From Nitrospina sp. (GTDB taxonomy: Bacteria > Nitrospinota > Nitrospinia > Nitrospinales > VA-1), in NCBI GenBank assembly GCA_003545625.1, contig DODH01000214.1:1-12779 (forward strand): DNA of 12,779 nucleotides, read 5' to 3'. Both the position numbers and the translations under genes were made by a program. This document shows positions 7,983 to 12,779 of this stretch, one piece after another. Below the pieces are notes generated by a model. It worked only from the letters and a program-made list of their open reading frames with translations. It had not been told where the DNA came from and made no database searches. The stretch's first letter is position 1. Every line of letters begins with the position of its first letter.

Positions 7983-8056
7983 TGTGAGTAAAAGACTAGA
8001 TAAAACAATCAAACGTTTGCAACAAACCACATTTAGCCGCGACACGGTTTGAACGC

Positions 8057-8094
8057 AGTAAAGAGTTATTGCACTCTGGCCCCACGCCTAGTGG
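8057..8094 (-). repeat. Interspersed hairpin repeat, copy 2 (inverted)
   Basis: Read on the minus strand, 8094-8076 is CCACTAGGCGTGGGGCCAG, differing from copy 1 (3329-3347) at one position of 19. The following bases keep the TGCAAT, ACT and TTTACT blocks. The hairpin is CCAC-TAGGC-GTGG. It lies between the operon terminator and the stop codon of the PuuD-like gene, in a short convergent intergenic stretch. Confidence 0.65.
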
Positions 8095-8100
8095 CGCGGG

Positions 8101-8565
8101 CTAGAACATTATGCCGCCGTGGTTTGCGGCGATCATGCCGATCAACATGGGTATGGAAAGCCAGGCGTTGGTTCTGCTGGCGAGAAAAGCTGATCTTTTC
8201 GCTTTAGCCAGGGCATCGCCTTCGAGTTCACCGGCGATGATCTTTTTCTGGTTGGGCCAGATGATGAACCAGACGTTCCCTGCCATGATGATGCCGAGCA
8301 ACATGCCGATCATGATTTCCCCGCTAGGAATTCCTTGAACCGTTCCACGACCGGCCATGTAATAGGCGATGCCGGTGATGACCGTCCACAACGCCGCGTG
8401 CCGGAACAAGAACAGGGCGCGGGGTAGAATGATCTGGGTGTATTGTTTGGCGGCACCTTCCTCCACCATTTTAGGCATGGACTGGACCTGAACCAGATTG
8501 AAGAAGTACAGCAACCCGATCCATAAAATTCCGATAATTACATGAAAAAATTCAATTACCCACAT
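8101..8565 (-). CDS. Four-helix membrane protein, PuuD / urate oxidase N-terminal type
   Basis: The 154-residue protein is almost entirely membrane-embedded, with helices at about 4-24, 50-70, 84-103 and 131-147. Diagnostic stretches are GILWIGLLYFFNLVQ at the start, RHAALWTVITG, NVWFIIWPNQKKI, and NAWLSIPMLIGMIAANH at the end. I recognise this pattern from the membrane domain of PuuD-type urate oxidases (Urate_ox_N). In full-length PuuD a C-terminal cytochrome c follows; here the protein stops at the end of the membrane domain and has no CxxCH. H8, H56 and H149 are candidate haem ligands. The ATG is well supported by AGAGGA about eight nucleotides upstream. There are no purine-catabolism neighbours, so a urate role is not supported. 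A haem-binding or electron-transfer role is inference. Confidence 0.75.
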   Translation of the reverse strand: MWVIEFFHVIIGILWIGLLYFFNLVQVQSMPKMVEEGAAKQYTQIILPRALFLFRHAALWTVITGIAYYMAGRGTVQGIPSGEIMIGMLLGIIMAGNVWFIIWPNQKKIIAGELEGDALAKAKRSAFLASRTNAWLSIPMLIGMIAANHGGIMF

Positions 8566-8785
8566 TTGGTTTTCCTCTAAATAATTGTTGATATTTATTG
8601 GTGGGGCAGTGTTACAAAAATATTTATTTGTTTTGCTTAATTAAGGAATCAGGCGAAATTTCTGCCTATGAGGAATGCTTCTAGCACTTAGGATGGTGAA
8701 AATCGGTATAAAGATTCAATATTTCTTCTACTTAGAGGGATTTTAGCAGAAATAGCCTCCATTGTCCATAGCCTGAGCAACGGGT
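8566..8785. other. AT-rich intergenic region with one imperfect palindrome
   Basis: No gene is visible in these 220 bases. They should hold the promoter of the PuuD-like gene and the end of the AKR transcription unit. The only structured element is a 17-nt near-palindrome at 8651-8667 (AGGC-GAAATTTC-T-GCCT). It could be a protein-binding site or a weak hairpin. I see no convincing intrinsic terminator. Confidence 0.4.
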
Positions 8786-9097
8786 CTAGTTTTGGACCAT
8801 GAACCAAAGCAGGGCTAGAAAACCAAAAACCAGGGCAAAAATCAGGATGTTTCGGAAAAATTCGCTCGCCTTCTCAGGCTCGGCAGATGGATTTCCCAGT
8901 GCTGTGAGCCTTTCTTTCAGCAGGTGGTTTTTTTGGATCAGGTCGGCTGTTTCGGCCTTGAGTTTTTCGATCTCGTCCCGGAGACGCAGGCGATCAACCT
9001 TGAGGGTTTTGGATTTTTCGATCTCTCGTTGCAGGGCTTCTTCAGGACCCAGGGTCAGGCCGTCTTCTTCCGGTGGTTCTTCCCAATGTTCGCTCAT
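8786..9097 (-). CDS. Small coiled-coil, C-terminally membrane-anchored protein
   Basis: This 103-residue protein has no recognised family. Its N-terminus is acidic (EEPPEED), followed by a strongly charged helical stretch with heptad-like Leu/Ile spacing (about 18-67), predicted coiled coil. A short Pro/Ala/Glu linker leads to one C-terminal hydrophobic helix (about 81-101). It is therefore a likely tail-anchored inner-membrane protein with a cytoplasmic coiled coil. Its ATG directly follows the TGA of the aldo/keto reductase gene (TGAATG), and AAAAGGA about eight nucleotides upstream supports it. It is the last gene of this unit. The function is unknown; a scaffold or partner-docking role would be speculation. 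Confidence 0.75.
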   Translation of the reverse strand: MSEHWEEPPEEDGLTLGPEEALQREIEKSKTLKVDRLRLRDEIEKLKAETADLIQKNHLLKERLTALGNPSAEPEKASEFFRNILIFALVFGFLALLWFMVQN

Positions 9098-10045
9098 TCA
9101 ATGTCCTTTTTTCACCATGGGAAACGCATCGCTGGCTTTAGTCAGGCGTTGCAACTGGCCAGGACTCAGTTTCAGTTCGGCGGATTTTGCAAACTCTGCA
9201 ACTTGTTCCTGTTTCCGCGACCCCACGATGGCGGTAAAAATATTATCGCGGGTGAGCACCCAGGCCAGAGCCACTTCAATCGGTTTATGGTTTAATTCAT
9301 CAGCTAGTTCGCGTACGGTTTGCCAGACTTTTTTGGCATGCGGGTACACCGATGCCGTATAGAGAGAACTGTTTTTCCGGGTGGGCATTTTCAGGTCTTC
9401 CTGGCTCATGGGTTTTGCCAGCAGGCCTTGTGCCGTGGGAGAGAAGGCCATATAAGGAATGCCGGAATTTTTGCAAAGGCTTAAGCTTTCCCCTTCATAG
9501 GCTCGGTCTAACAGGCTGTAGGGAACCTCGTTCATGGAAAATGTTTTGAGTTTGTTTCCCAGCAGGGTTAAGTCCGGTGCCTGGAAATTGGAGAGCCCTA
9601 TGGTTGTGGCTTTTCCGCTTTCTTTGAGCGCGTTCATGAACTCGGCGAGCCGGGCACTTTTGTCACGATTGTTGAAATAACTTCCCGGCCAATGGATCAG
9701 GTAAAGGTCGACATAATCCCGGCCCAAAGCCTTGAGGGAATTATCCAGACATTGCTGATAGGCTTTGAGAGTCAGTTCAGCATCGGGCCAGATTTTGGAG
9801 ATGATGATGACGGAATCTTTTTTGGAACCCAGGGCTTTGCCCAGTCGGCGTTCCGATTCTCCATCGCCATAGCCTTCAGCAGTATCGAAAGCGGTGATGC
9901 CGTGGTCGAGGGCGGTATGCACGACTCGTTCGGCGTCTTTTGGGGAACAGATATTTCCCCATCCTCCGCTGGGGGCGATTTGCCAGCATCCCAGGGTGAT
10001 CTGGCTCCAATCCTTGTTGATTCCATTTATCCGGCCATGGTTCAC
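9098..10045 (-). CDS. Aldo/keto reductase
   Basis: This is a 315-residue NAD(P)H-dependent oxidoreductase of the aldo/keto reductase superfamily, with a TIM-barrel fold. The catalytic tetrad is visible: D54 and Y59 (FDTAEGYGDGESERRLGKAL), K84 (ISKIW) and H118 (LYLIHWPG). Other family marks are TIGLSNFQ, Y.LLDR (NQ-type position altered to NEVPYSLLDR), the AFSPTAQGLLA strand, VALAWVL and the phosphate-binding IVGSRKQEQVAE. I chose GTG at 10045 because AGGTGG lies five nucleotides upstream and the codon overlaps the upstream stop (GTGA). A GTG three codons earlier (10054) would give 318 residues, but it lies inside that Shine-Dalgarno. The substrate is not predictable from sequence. It sits between two small membrane-protein genes. 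Confidence 0.93.
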   Translation of the reverse strand: MNHGRINGINKDWSQITLGCWQIAPSGGWGNICSPKDAERVVHTALDHGITAFDTAEGYGDGESERRLGKALGSKKDSVIIISKIWPDAELTLKAYQQCLDNSLKALGRDYVDLYLIHWPGSYFNNRDKSARLAEFMNALKESGKATTIGLSNFQAPDLTLLGNKLKTFSMNEVPYSLLDRAYEGESLSLCKNSGIPYMAFSPTAQGLLAKPMSQEDLKMPTRKNSSLYTASVYPHAKKVWQTVRELADELNHKPIEVALAWVLTRDNIFTAIVGSRKQEQVAEFAKSAELKLSPGQLQRLTKASDAFPMVKKGH

Positions 10046-10344
10046 GCAACCCACCTGAAGTAGGTAACGCGCGTCCGGTAATTTTTGTTTCCATTTATAT
10101 GGGTTTCTCCGTTTTCGAGATGGGAAACATGTTCACGGAACCTCCAGAGTTTCCAGGCCACAGTCAGGACGGAGATTCCAGCCAGAAGGATCACCCCGGC
10201 GATGAAGTAAGGGATCAGCGTGGGGTAGATAAAAATAAGGACGGCCAGGAGAAACAGAATCCCGCCAAAAATAAATGTTCCCTGCGTCAGTGCCTTGTGA
10301 CCCTGGAGAAAAAATTTGTCTGTAAAAGGGTTGTTATTAATCAT
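10042..10344 (-). CDS. Small two-helix membrane protein, unknown function
   Basis: The 100-residue protein begins with a short polar N-terminus. Two hydrophobic helices follow (about 22-40 and 42-66) around a Pro-containing turn (YPTLIPY). A basic and aromatic tail (WKLWRFREH...YRTRVTYFRW) then probably lies on the cytoplasmic side. I do not recognise the family. The start at 10344 is chosen over longer open frames reaching 10485 because GAGAGG sits six nucleotides upstream. The longer versions would also read through the promoter at 10385-10413. It is the first gene of a three-gene unit and overlaps the start of the aldo/keto reductase gene by four bases. Confidence 0.75.
   Translation of the reverse strand: MINNNPFTDKFFLQGHKALTQGTFIFGGILFLLAVLIFIYPTLIPYFIAGVILLAGISVLTVAWKLWRFREHVSHLENGETHINGNKNYRTRVTYFRWVA
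10046..10056 (-). promoter_or_regulatory. Shine-Dalgarno deciding the AKR start
   Basis: AGGTGG (10051-10056 on the minus strand) is five nucleotides from the GTG at 10045. It overlaps the alternative GTG at 10054, which argues for the inner start. Confidence 0.6.
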
Positions 10345-10356
10345 GGTAAACCTCTC
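10345..10356 (-). promoter_or_regulatory. Shine-Dalgarno deciding the two-helix protein start
   Basis: GAGAGG (10351-10356, minus strand) is six nucleotides before the ATG at 10344. It fixes a 100-residue product rather than the longest open frame. Confidence 0.75.
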
Positions 10357-10384
10357 GTTCAAAAATATTTCTTCTTTCATTATA

Positions 10385-10413
10385 TACATAAAATCCAATC
10401 CCCGACTTGTCAA
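10385..10413 (-). promoter_or_regulatory. Sigma70-type promoter for the AKR transcription unit
   Basis: On the minus strand a perfect -35 TTGACA (10408-10413) is separated by exactly 17 nt from TATGTA (10385-10390), which continues into an AT-rich TATAAT stretch. The predicted transcription start is about 35 nt upstream of the GAGAGG ribosome-binding site region and the ATG at 10344. It is the best promoter in the window. Confidence 0.75.
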
Positions 10414-10460
10414 CCCCTTCTGCCAAGGAGACCTTTGCGTAAGTCGTAAAAACGGAAAAG

Positions 10461-10531
10461 CGAGATGTTTCGAGGGCCTCAGCATGACGACTGCGGAGGT
10501 TTGGGGGTGTCATCCTGAGCTTGTCGAAGGA
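10461..10531. repeat. REP-like inverted repeat
   Basis: Two arms face each other: TTTCGAGGGCCTCAGCATGAC-like (left, 10468-10488) and CATCCTGAGCTTGTCGAAGG (within 10509-10531). When inverted they match at 15 of 21 aligned positions around a 20-nt centre. The right arm is a sequence type I recognise as a recurrent intergenic repeat in many bacterial genomes (CATxCTGAGC...GTCGAAG). It begins nine nucleotides after the UDG stop, so it may also serve as that gene's 3' hairpin. Confidence 0.7.
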
Positions 10532-10539
10532 ACTCGGGG

Positions 10540-11193
10540 TTATGCAAAGCTCTCTCTGCTAAGGGGTGCTCGTTGTTGCTGGAGCAGTCGCGTGATTTTT
10601 TTGAAATCTCTTTTCTGCTGGGCCATGGGGCGTTTCCAGTTGGTGACTCTGGGGCTGGGGTGATAGAGAGGGAATAGGGTGAAATCTGGAGTTGGAAGGG
10701 GTTGAGCAACGTTCTGGTTTAATTGAAAACGGGTGCCGAGGATAAGGTTGAGGGATTGCAGGGCAACGATACCAAGAGTGACCACCACCCTGGGGCGGAT
10801 GATGCTAAGGGACTCTTTTAAAAGCGAGGCGCAGTTTTTAATTTCTCCGGCAATGGGCCTGCGGTTATTGCCATTCTCAAGCGGATTGCACAAAACGGCG
10901 TTGGTGATGAAAACCTCGGGGCGGGTCAAACCGATATGATTCAGCAGGATTTCAAAATTATCTCCGGACCGGTCGCCCTGAAACGGTACTCCCGTACGAC
11001 CTGCGCCAAACCTGCCGGGAGCTTCCGCCACAAAAACAATCATGGTGTTTAATGAACCATTGGCGGAACTCAAGACAGCGGGTTGATCTGCGAGGCAGGG
11101 ACATAAACGACAGGAGGCGGCTTTTTTTTCCAGACGGCGAAACGGTTTTGTTTTTTCAGATAGAGGGTTTTGGTCAGGAGTGGTCTGCTTCAT
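10540..11193 (-). CDS. Uracil-DNA glycosylase superfamily protein (family 4/5-like, Fe-S)
   Basis: The 217-residue enzyme is expected to excise uracil or related damaged bases from DNA. Four cysteines fit the Fe-S cluster of family 4/5 UDGs: C28 and C31 in CxxC, then C102 and C121. Motif 1 reads VAEAPGRFGAGRTG-VPF-GDRSGDNF (55-80). Its EAPG resembles family 4, whereas RTG..F.GDRSG resembles family 5 (UDGb). Motif 2 is LYHPSP (176-181). The order CNP...EIKNC matches the family 4 core. ATG at 11193 is chosen because AGGAGG lies nine nucleotides upstream; a longer frame to 11247 lacks such a site. The gene overlaps the 41-residue ORF upstream by 20 bases and ends the operon. Activity on uracil versus other bases cannot be decided here. 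Confidence 0.85.
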   Translation of the reverse strand: MKQTTPDQNPLSEKTKPFRRLEKKAASCRLCPCLADQPAVLSSANGSLNTMIVFVAEAPGRFGAGRTGVPFQGDRSGDNFEILLNHIGLTRPEVFITNAVLCNPLENGNNRRPIAGEIKNCASLLKESLSIIRPRVVVTLGIVALQSLNLILGTRFQLNQNVAQPLPTPDFTLFPLYHPSPRVTNWKRPMAQQKRDFKKITRLLQQQRAPLSRESFA

Positions 11194-11299
11194 TGCCGGG
11201 TTCCTCCTGGTCGTCTTCATCATCATCGACAGTTCGGCAAATAACAAAAAAACCTATGATAAGAAGGACGCTGGCAACCAGGGTGAGGATGATGTCCAT
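11174..11299 (-). CDS. 41-residue single-helix acidic micro-protein
   Basis: This small open frame lies between two better-supported genes. It encodes an N-terminal hydrophobic helix (MDIILTLVASVLLIIGFFVI, residues 1-20), then CRTV and a highly acidic tail (DDDEDDQEEPGNEADHS). Its ATG is seven nucleotides after the TAA of the upstream membrane-protein gene. It has no strong Shine-Dalgarno of its own, so it would rely on translational coupling. Its 3' end contains the AGGAGG and start of the UDG gene. The amphipathic logic (one clean membrane helix plus a polar tail) and its fit in the gap argue for a real gene. The evidence is compositional only, and no family is recognised. Confidence 0.55.
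   Translation of the reverse strand: MDIILTLVASVLLIIGFFVICRTVDDDEDDQEEPGNEADHS
11203..11208 (-). promoter_or_regulatory. Shine-Dalgarno deciding the UDG start
   Basis: A perfect AGGAGG on the minus strand, nine nucleotides before the ATG at 11193, lies inside the coding sequence of the 41-residue ORF. It selects the 217-residue form of the glycosylase. Confidence 0.75.
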
Positions 11300-11306
11300 G
11301 GGAGTT

Positions 11307-11714
11307 TTAAAAGGGTTTGACGGTGGCGAGGTAGATCATGCACGCGCCGACAATAAAAATGGCGATATGCACCATCATTGCGTATTTTTTTGGCAAGGAG
11401 TCTTTTTTTATTTGTTTGCCGTTTTGAACGCCGAGTGCGATCAGAATAACCAGCAGTCCTAATTTCCAGTAGATCCATTGCGATTCGGAAAAAACTCCAG
11501 TCTTTATGGCAAGCACCGTTCCGGAAATGAGGGTCACTCCTAAAATAGGATAGTAGATGAACTTATGGATCCGATTCTGGGTTTTTCTGAGACCTTCTGC
11601 TTCTTCGGCAGTTTTCAGGCGCAAGCGGAGCACAACGGAAAGGGATTGCACAAACAAGGTTCCAATGACCAGACACATGGATATCATATGCAGGGTAAGA
11701 AAAAAGTTTTTCAT
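11307..11714 (-). CDS. Four-helix membrane protein, DUF2269/CopD-like
   Basis: The 135-residue protein has hydrophobic helices at about 5-27, 51-70, 81-98 and 111-131. A conserved-looking histidine sits in the first helix (H9 in LHMISMCLVIGT), with further histidines at H50 and H116. The pattern of a helix-1 histidine, a GVTLISG motif in helix 2 and WIYWKLGLL in helix 3 resembles the broad group of small four-helix proteins including DUF2269 and CopD-like domains. Some members of that group bind haem or metal. I give this as a resemblance, not a firm family call. It starts 18 nt after the stop of the upstream membrane-protein gene, and the 41-residue ORF follows seven nucleotides after its stop. 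It is therefore one operon. Confidence 0.75.
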   Translation of the reverse strand: MKNFFLTLHMISMCLVIGTLFVQSLSVVLRLRLKTAEEAEGLRKTQNRIHKFIYYPILGVTLISGTVLAIKTGVFSESQWIYWKLGLLVILIALGVQNGKQIKKDSLPKKYAMMVHIAIFIVGACMIYLATVKPF

Positions 11715-11732
11715 TTAAAATATTCCATTTTG

Positions 11733-12179
11733 TTAGGAGTTTTCCGGGGCGGGAGCAGTTGGTTCTGTTGCCCAATAGGCGCGGCTGGAAAAGATCAAGG
11801 CCATTCCTATTCCGCAATAAATTGCGGCAACGACTACATATCCCCCTAGATATTCATTGTAGGAGCGCAAAAGGACTCCAAGGCCCATCATCATCGGGAT
11901 CAAAAAATAAAATGGTTTGGCGAATATTTGATGGATGCGTACCGGGTCCTCCAGTCCATAAATCCGGGTTTTATTTTTCCGGGCGGTTTTGCTCAATACA
12001 AACTTTCCTTTAACCAACCCGATCACTAAGGCGGTGATTCCGGAAAGGATGATAGCGACTTGAGTCGCGTTTTGCTCCTGACCCGCGAGCTGATACATGC
12101 CAAAACCGCGGGCGACAAGGAACAGTCCAACGACGCACCAAAATCCTCCAGCGATGGAAACAAGGCTATTTTTAGTCAA
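11733..12179 (-). CDS. Four-helix membrane protein of unknown function
   Basis: The 148-residue protein has helices at about 5-24, 40-58, 87-105 and 112-131. A cytoplasmic basic loop (about 60-86) contains the distinctive GLEDPVRIHQIFAKPFYF stretch entering helix 3. The C-terminus is Pro/Ala-rich. I do not recognise the family. The GLEDPxRIHxIFAKPFY motif looks like a conserved functional loop rather than filler. The start is TTG, with GGGGG about five nucleotides upstream; the next in-frame ATG (codon 28) would remove most of helix 1. It is the first gene of the operon that continues through the second membrane protein, the 41-residue ORF and the UDG. Confidence 0.75.
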   Translation of the reverse strand: MTKNSLVSIAGGFWCVVGLFLVARGFGMYQLAGQEQNATQVAIILSGITALVIGLVKGKFVLSKTARKNKTRIYGLEDPVRIHQIFAKPFYFLIPMMMGLGVLLRSYNEYLGGYVVVAAIYCGIGMALIFSSRAYWATEPTAPAPENS

Positions 12180-12246
12180 AAGACCCCCATTGATAGGTTA
12201 AGGATTAGATGATAATAGCAGGGAAAGGTTTCATCTTCCTATAATT

Positions 12247-12687
12247 TTACGGATCCGTTTTTCTGGGAATATTCCCTCGCACCAGACGAACAGACATTCT
12301 GCCGGTTCTGCTTTTATGTAATGGGCGTGTTTCCCCATTTTTAAAATCGAATATAGTTCCGTCTTGTCCTGACTCACCTTGTAGCCAGATGGTTGCCTGA
12401 GCCCCGGGAGGGAAAACAGTTTCCAGATAAATCTCGTTGCCATACTTATCCTTGTTGATTTCTTCAGGGTTATACAAGGTGAGGATTTCGTCCTCGTTGG
12501 GTAGTTTCCAGTCTTCAAAGCCGCAGAATTTAATGCCATTCATAAGAATGTACCAATCCTTGGCTTCATCCCAACTGAACCATTTACCATCCCTTTGCCA
12601 TCCGTCTTCTCGTAACCACATGAGAGTGGTTTTGGTGTCAGTCAAGGTGCCATCCTGATTGTCTTTAAATCTATTTGGGTCGGACAT
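12247..12687 (-). CDS. DUF1566 (Lcl C-terminal-like) single-domain protein
   Basis: This 146-residue protein is one complete DUF1566 domain. It opens with RFKDNQDGTLTDTKTTLMWL (6-25), and a W-x-EA helix (SWDEAKDW, 38-45) follows. The core is FCGFEDWKLPNEDEILTLY (54-72), with FPPG...TIWLQ around 92-103. It ends with the closing strand GRMSVRLVRG (129-138). The domain is common in secreted or surface proteins of Gram-negative bacteria, including Legionella Lcl, where it forms the C-terminal half. Here there is no signal peptide and no partner domain, so the protein looks cytoplasmic or depends on an unconventional route. No good Shine-Dalgarno precedes the ATG. It follows the stop of the preceding gene by only 15 nt, suggesting co-transcription. 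Confidence 0.85.
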   Translation of the reverse strand: MSDPNRFKDNQDGTLTDTKTTLMWLREDGWQRDGKWFSWDEAKDWYILMNGIKFCGFEDWKLPNEDEILTLYNPEEINKDKYGNEIYLETVFPPGAQATIWLQGESGQDGTIFDFKNGETRPLHKSRTGRMSVRLVRGNIPRKTDP

Positions 12688-12702
12688 AATAATTAAATGA
12701 TT

Positions 12703-12779
12703 TTATGTATTAGAGTTAATGGTATCCAGGGGAATCTTTTTTACACGGGTCATTAGCCCCTCCAGATCAAAAGTGGGTG
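12703..12779 (-). CDS. 3' end of a gene running off the window (possibly MCE/MlaD-like)
   Basis: One minus-strand frame is open from the window edge to a TAA at 12703-12705. It encodes the final 24 residues, PTFDLEGLMTRVKKIPLD followed by TINSNT. The motif of a short helix then a KxIPLD.I stretch recalls the region after the MCE domain in MlaD/PqiB-type proteins, where L/IPxx.I segments are frequent. With only 24 residues this is a weak hint. The other two frames close early, and the spacing of 15 nt to the DUF1566 gene fits an operon. Confidence 0.45.
   Translation of the reverse strand, partial: PTFDLEGLMTRVKKIPLDTINSNT

Noticed and set aside
10345..10485. 47-residue N-terminal extension of the two-helix membrane protein
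   Set aside because: The extension covers the -35/-10 promoter, has Arg/Pro/Lys-rich random composition, and the inner ATG has a perfect GAGAGG site.
11194..11247. 18-residue extension of the UDG to an upstream ATG
   Set aside because: The upstream ATG lacks a Shine-Dalgarno, while AGGAGG precedes the inner ATG at 11193.

Overview
The window comes from a Gram-negative (diderm) bacterium with a mid-range GC content. It carries outer-membrane/periplasm genes: a giant AsmA-like protein, a MacA-type periplasmic adaptor, and possibly the tail of an MCE/MlaD-like protein. GTG and TTG starts are common. No gene identifies the lineage. The mixture would fit Nitrospinota or a deltaproteobacterial-type genome, but this is a weak inference. 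There are no rRNAs, tRNAs, transposases, phage genes or CRISPR arrays.

Layout. (1) 114-3266, minus: a 1050-residue AsmA-superfamily membrane protein with about four tandem ~115-residue repeats. (2) 3267-3460: a divergent intergenic region filled with small hairpins, including one copy of a ~38-nt repeat that recurs near 8.07 kb. (3) 3461-7910, plus: a compact four-gene operon encoding a MacA-like adaptor, a separate MacB/LolD-type ATPase and two non-identical FtsX/MacB-type permeases, closed by a strong 12-bp-stem terminator. (4) 8101-8565, minus: a stand-alone four-helix membrane protein of the PuuD/urate-oxidase N-terminal type. (5) 10385-8786, minus: a transcription unit with a near-consensus sigma70 promoter, encoding a 100-residue two-helix membrane protein, an aldo/keto reductase and a 103-residue tail-anchored coiled-coil protein. 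(6) 10461-10531: a REP-like inverted repeat. (7) 12179-10540, minus: two four-helix membrane proteins, an unlisted 41-residue micro-membrane protein and a uracil-DNA-glycosylase-family protein, tightly packed and overlapping. (8) 12247-12779, minus: a single-domain DUF1566 (Lcl C-terminal-like) protein, preceded by the 3' end of another gene that runs off the window.

How they work together. The adaptor, ATPase and two permeases should form a tripartite ABC exporter of the MacAB type, with a split ATPase and probably a permease heterodimer. The divergent AsmA protein may also act in envelope lipid handling, although no direct link is visible. The AKR unit and the UDG unit each couple a soluble enzyme to small membrane proteins of unknown role. 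The most interesting items are the interspersed hairpin repeat, the split two-permease transporter, the UDG with mixed family 4/family 5 motifs, and the 41-residue micro-protein overlapping it. I see no clear defence or mobile system.
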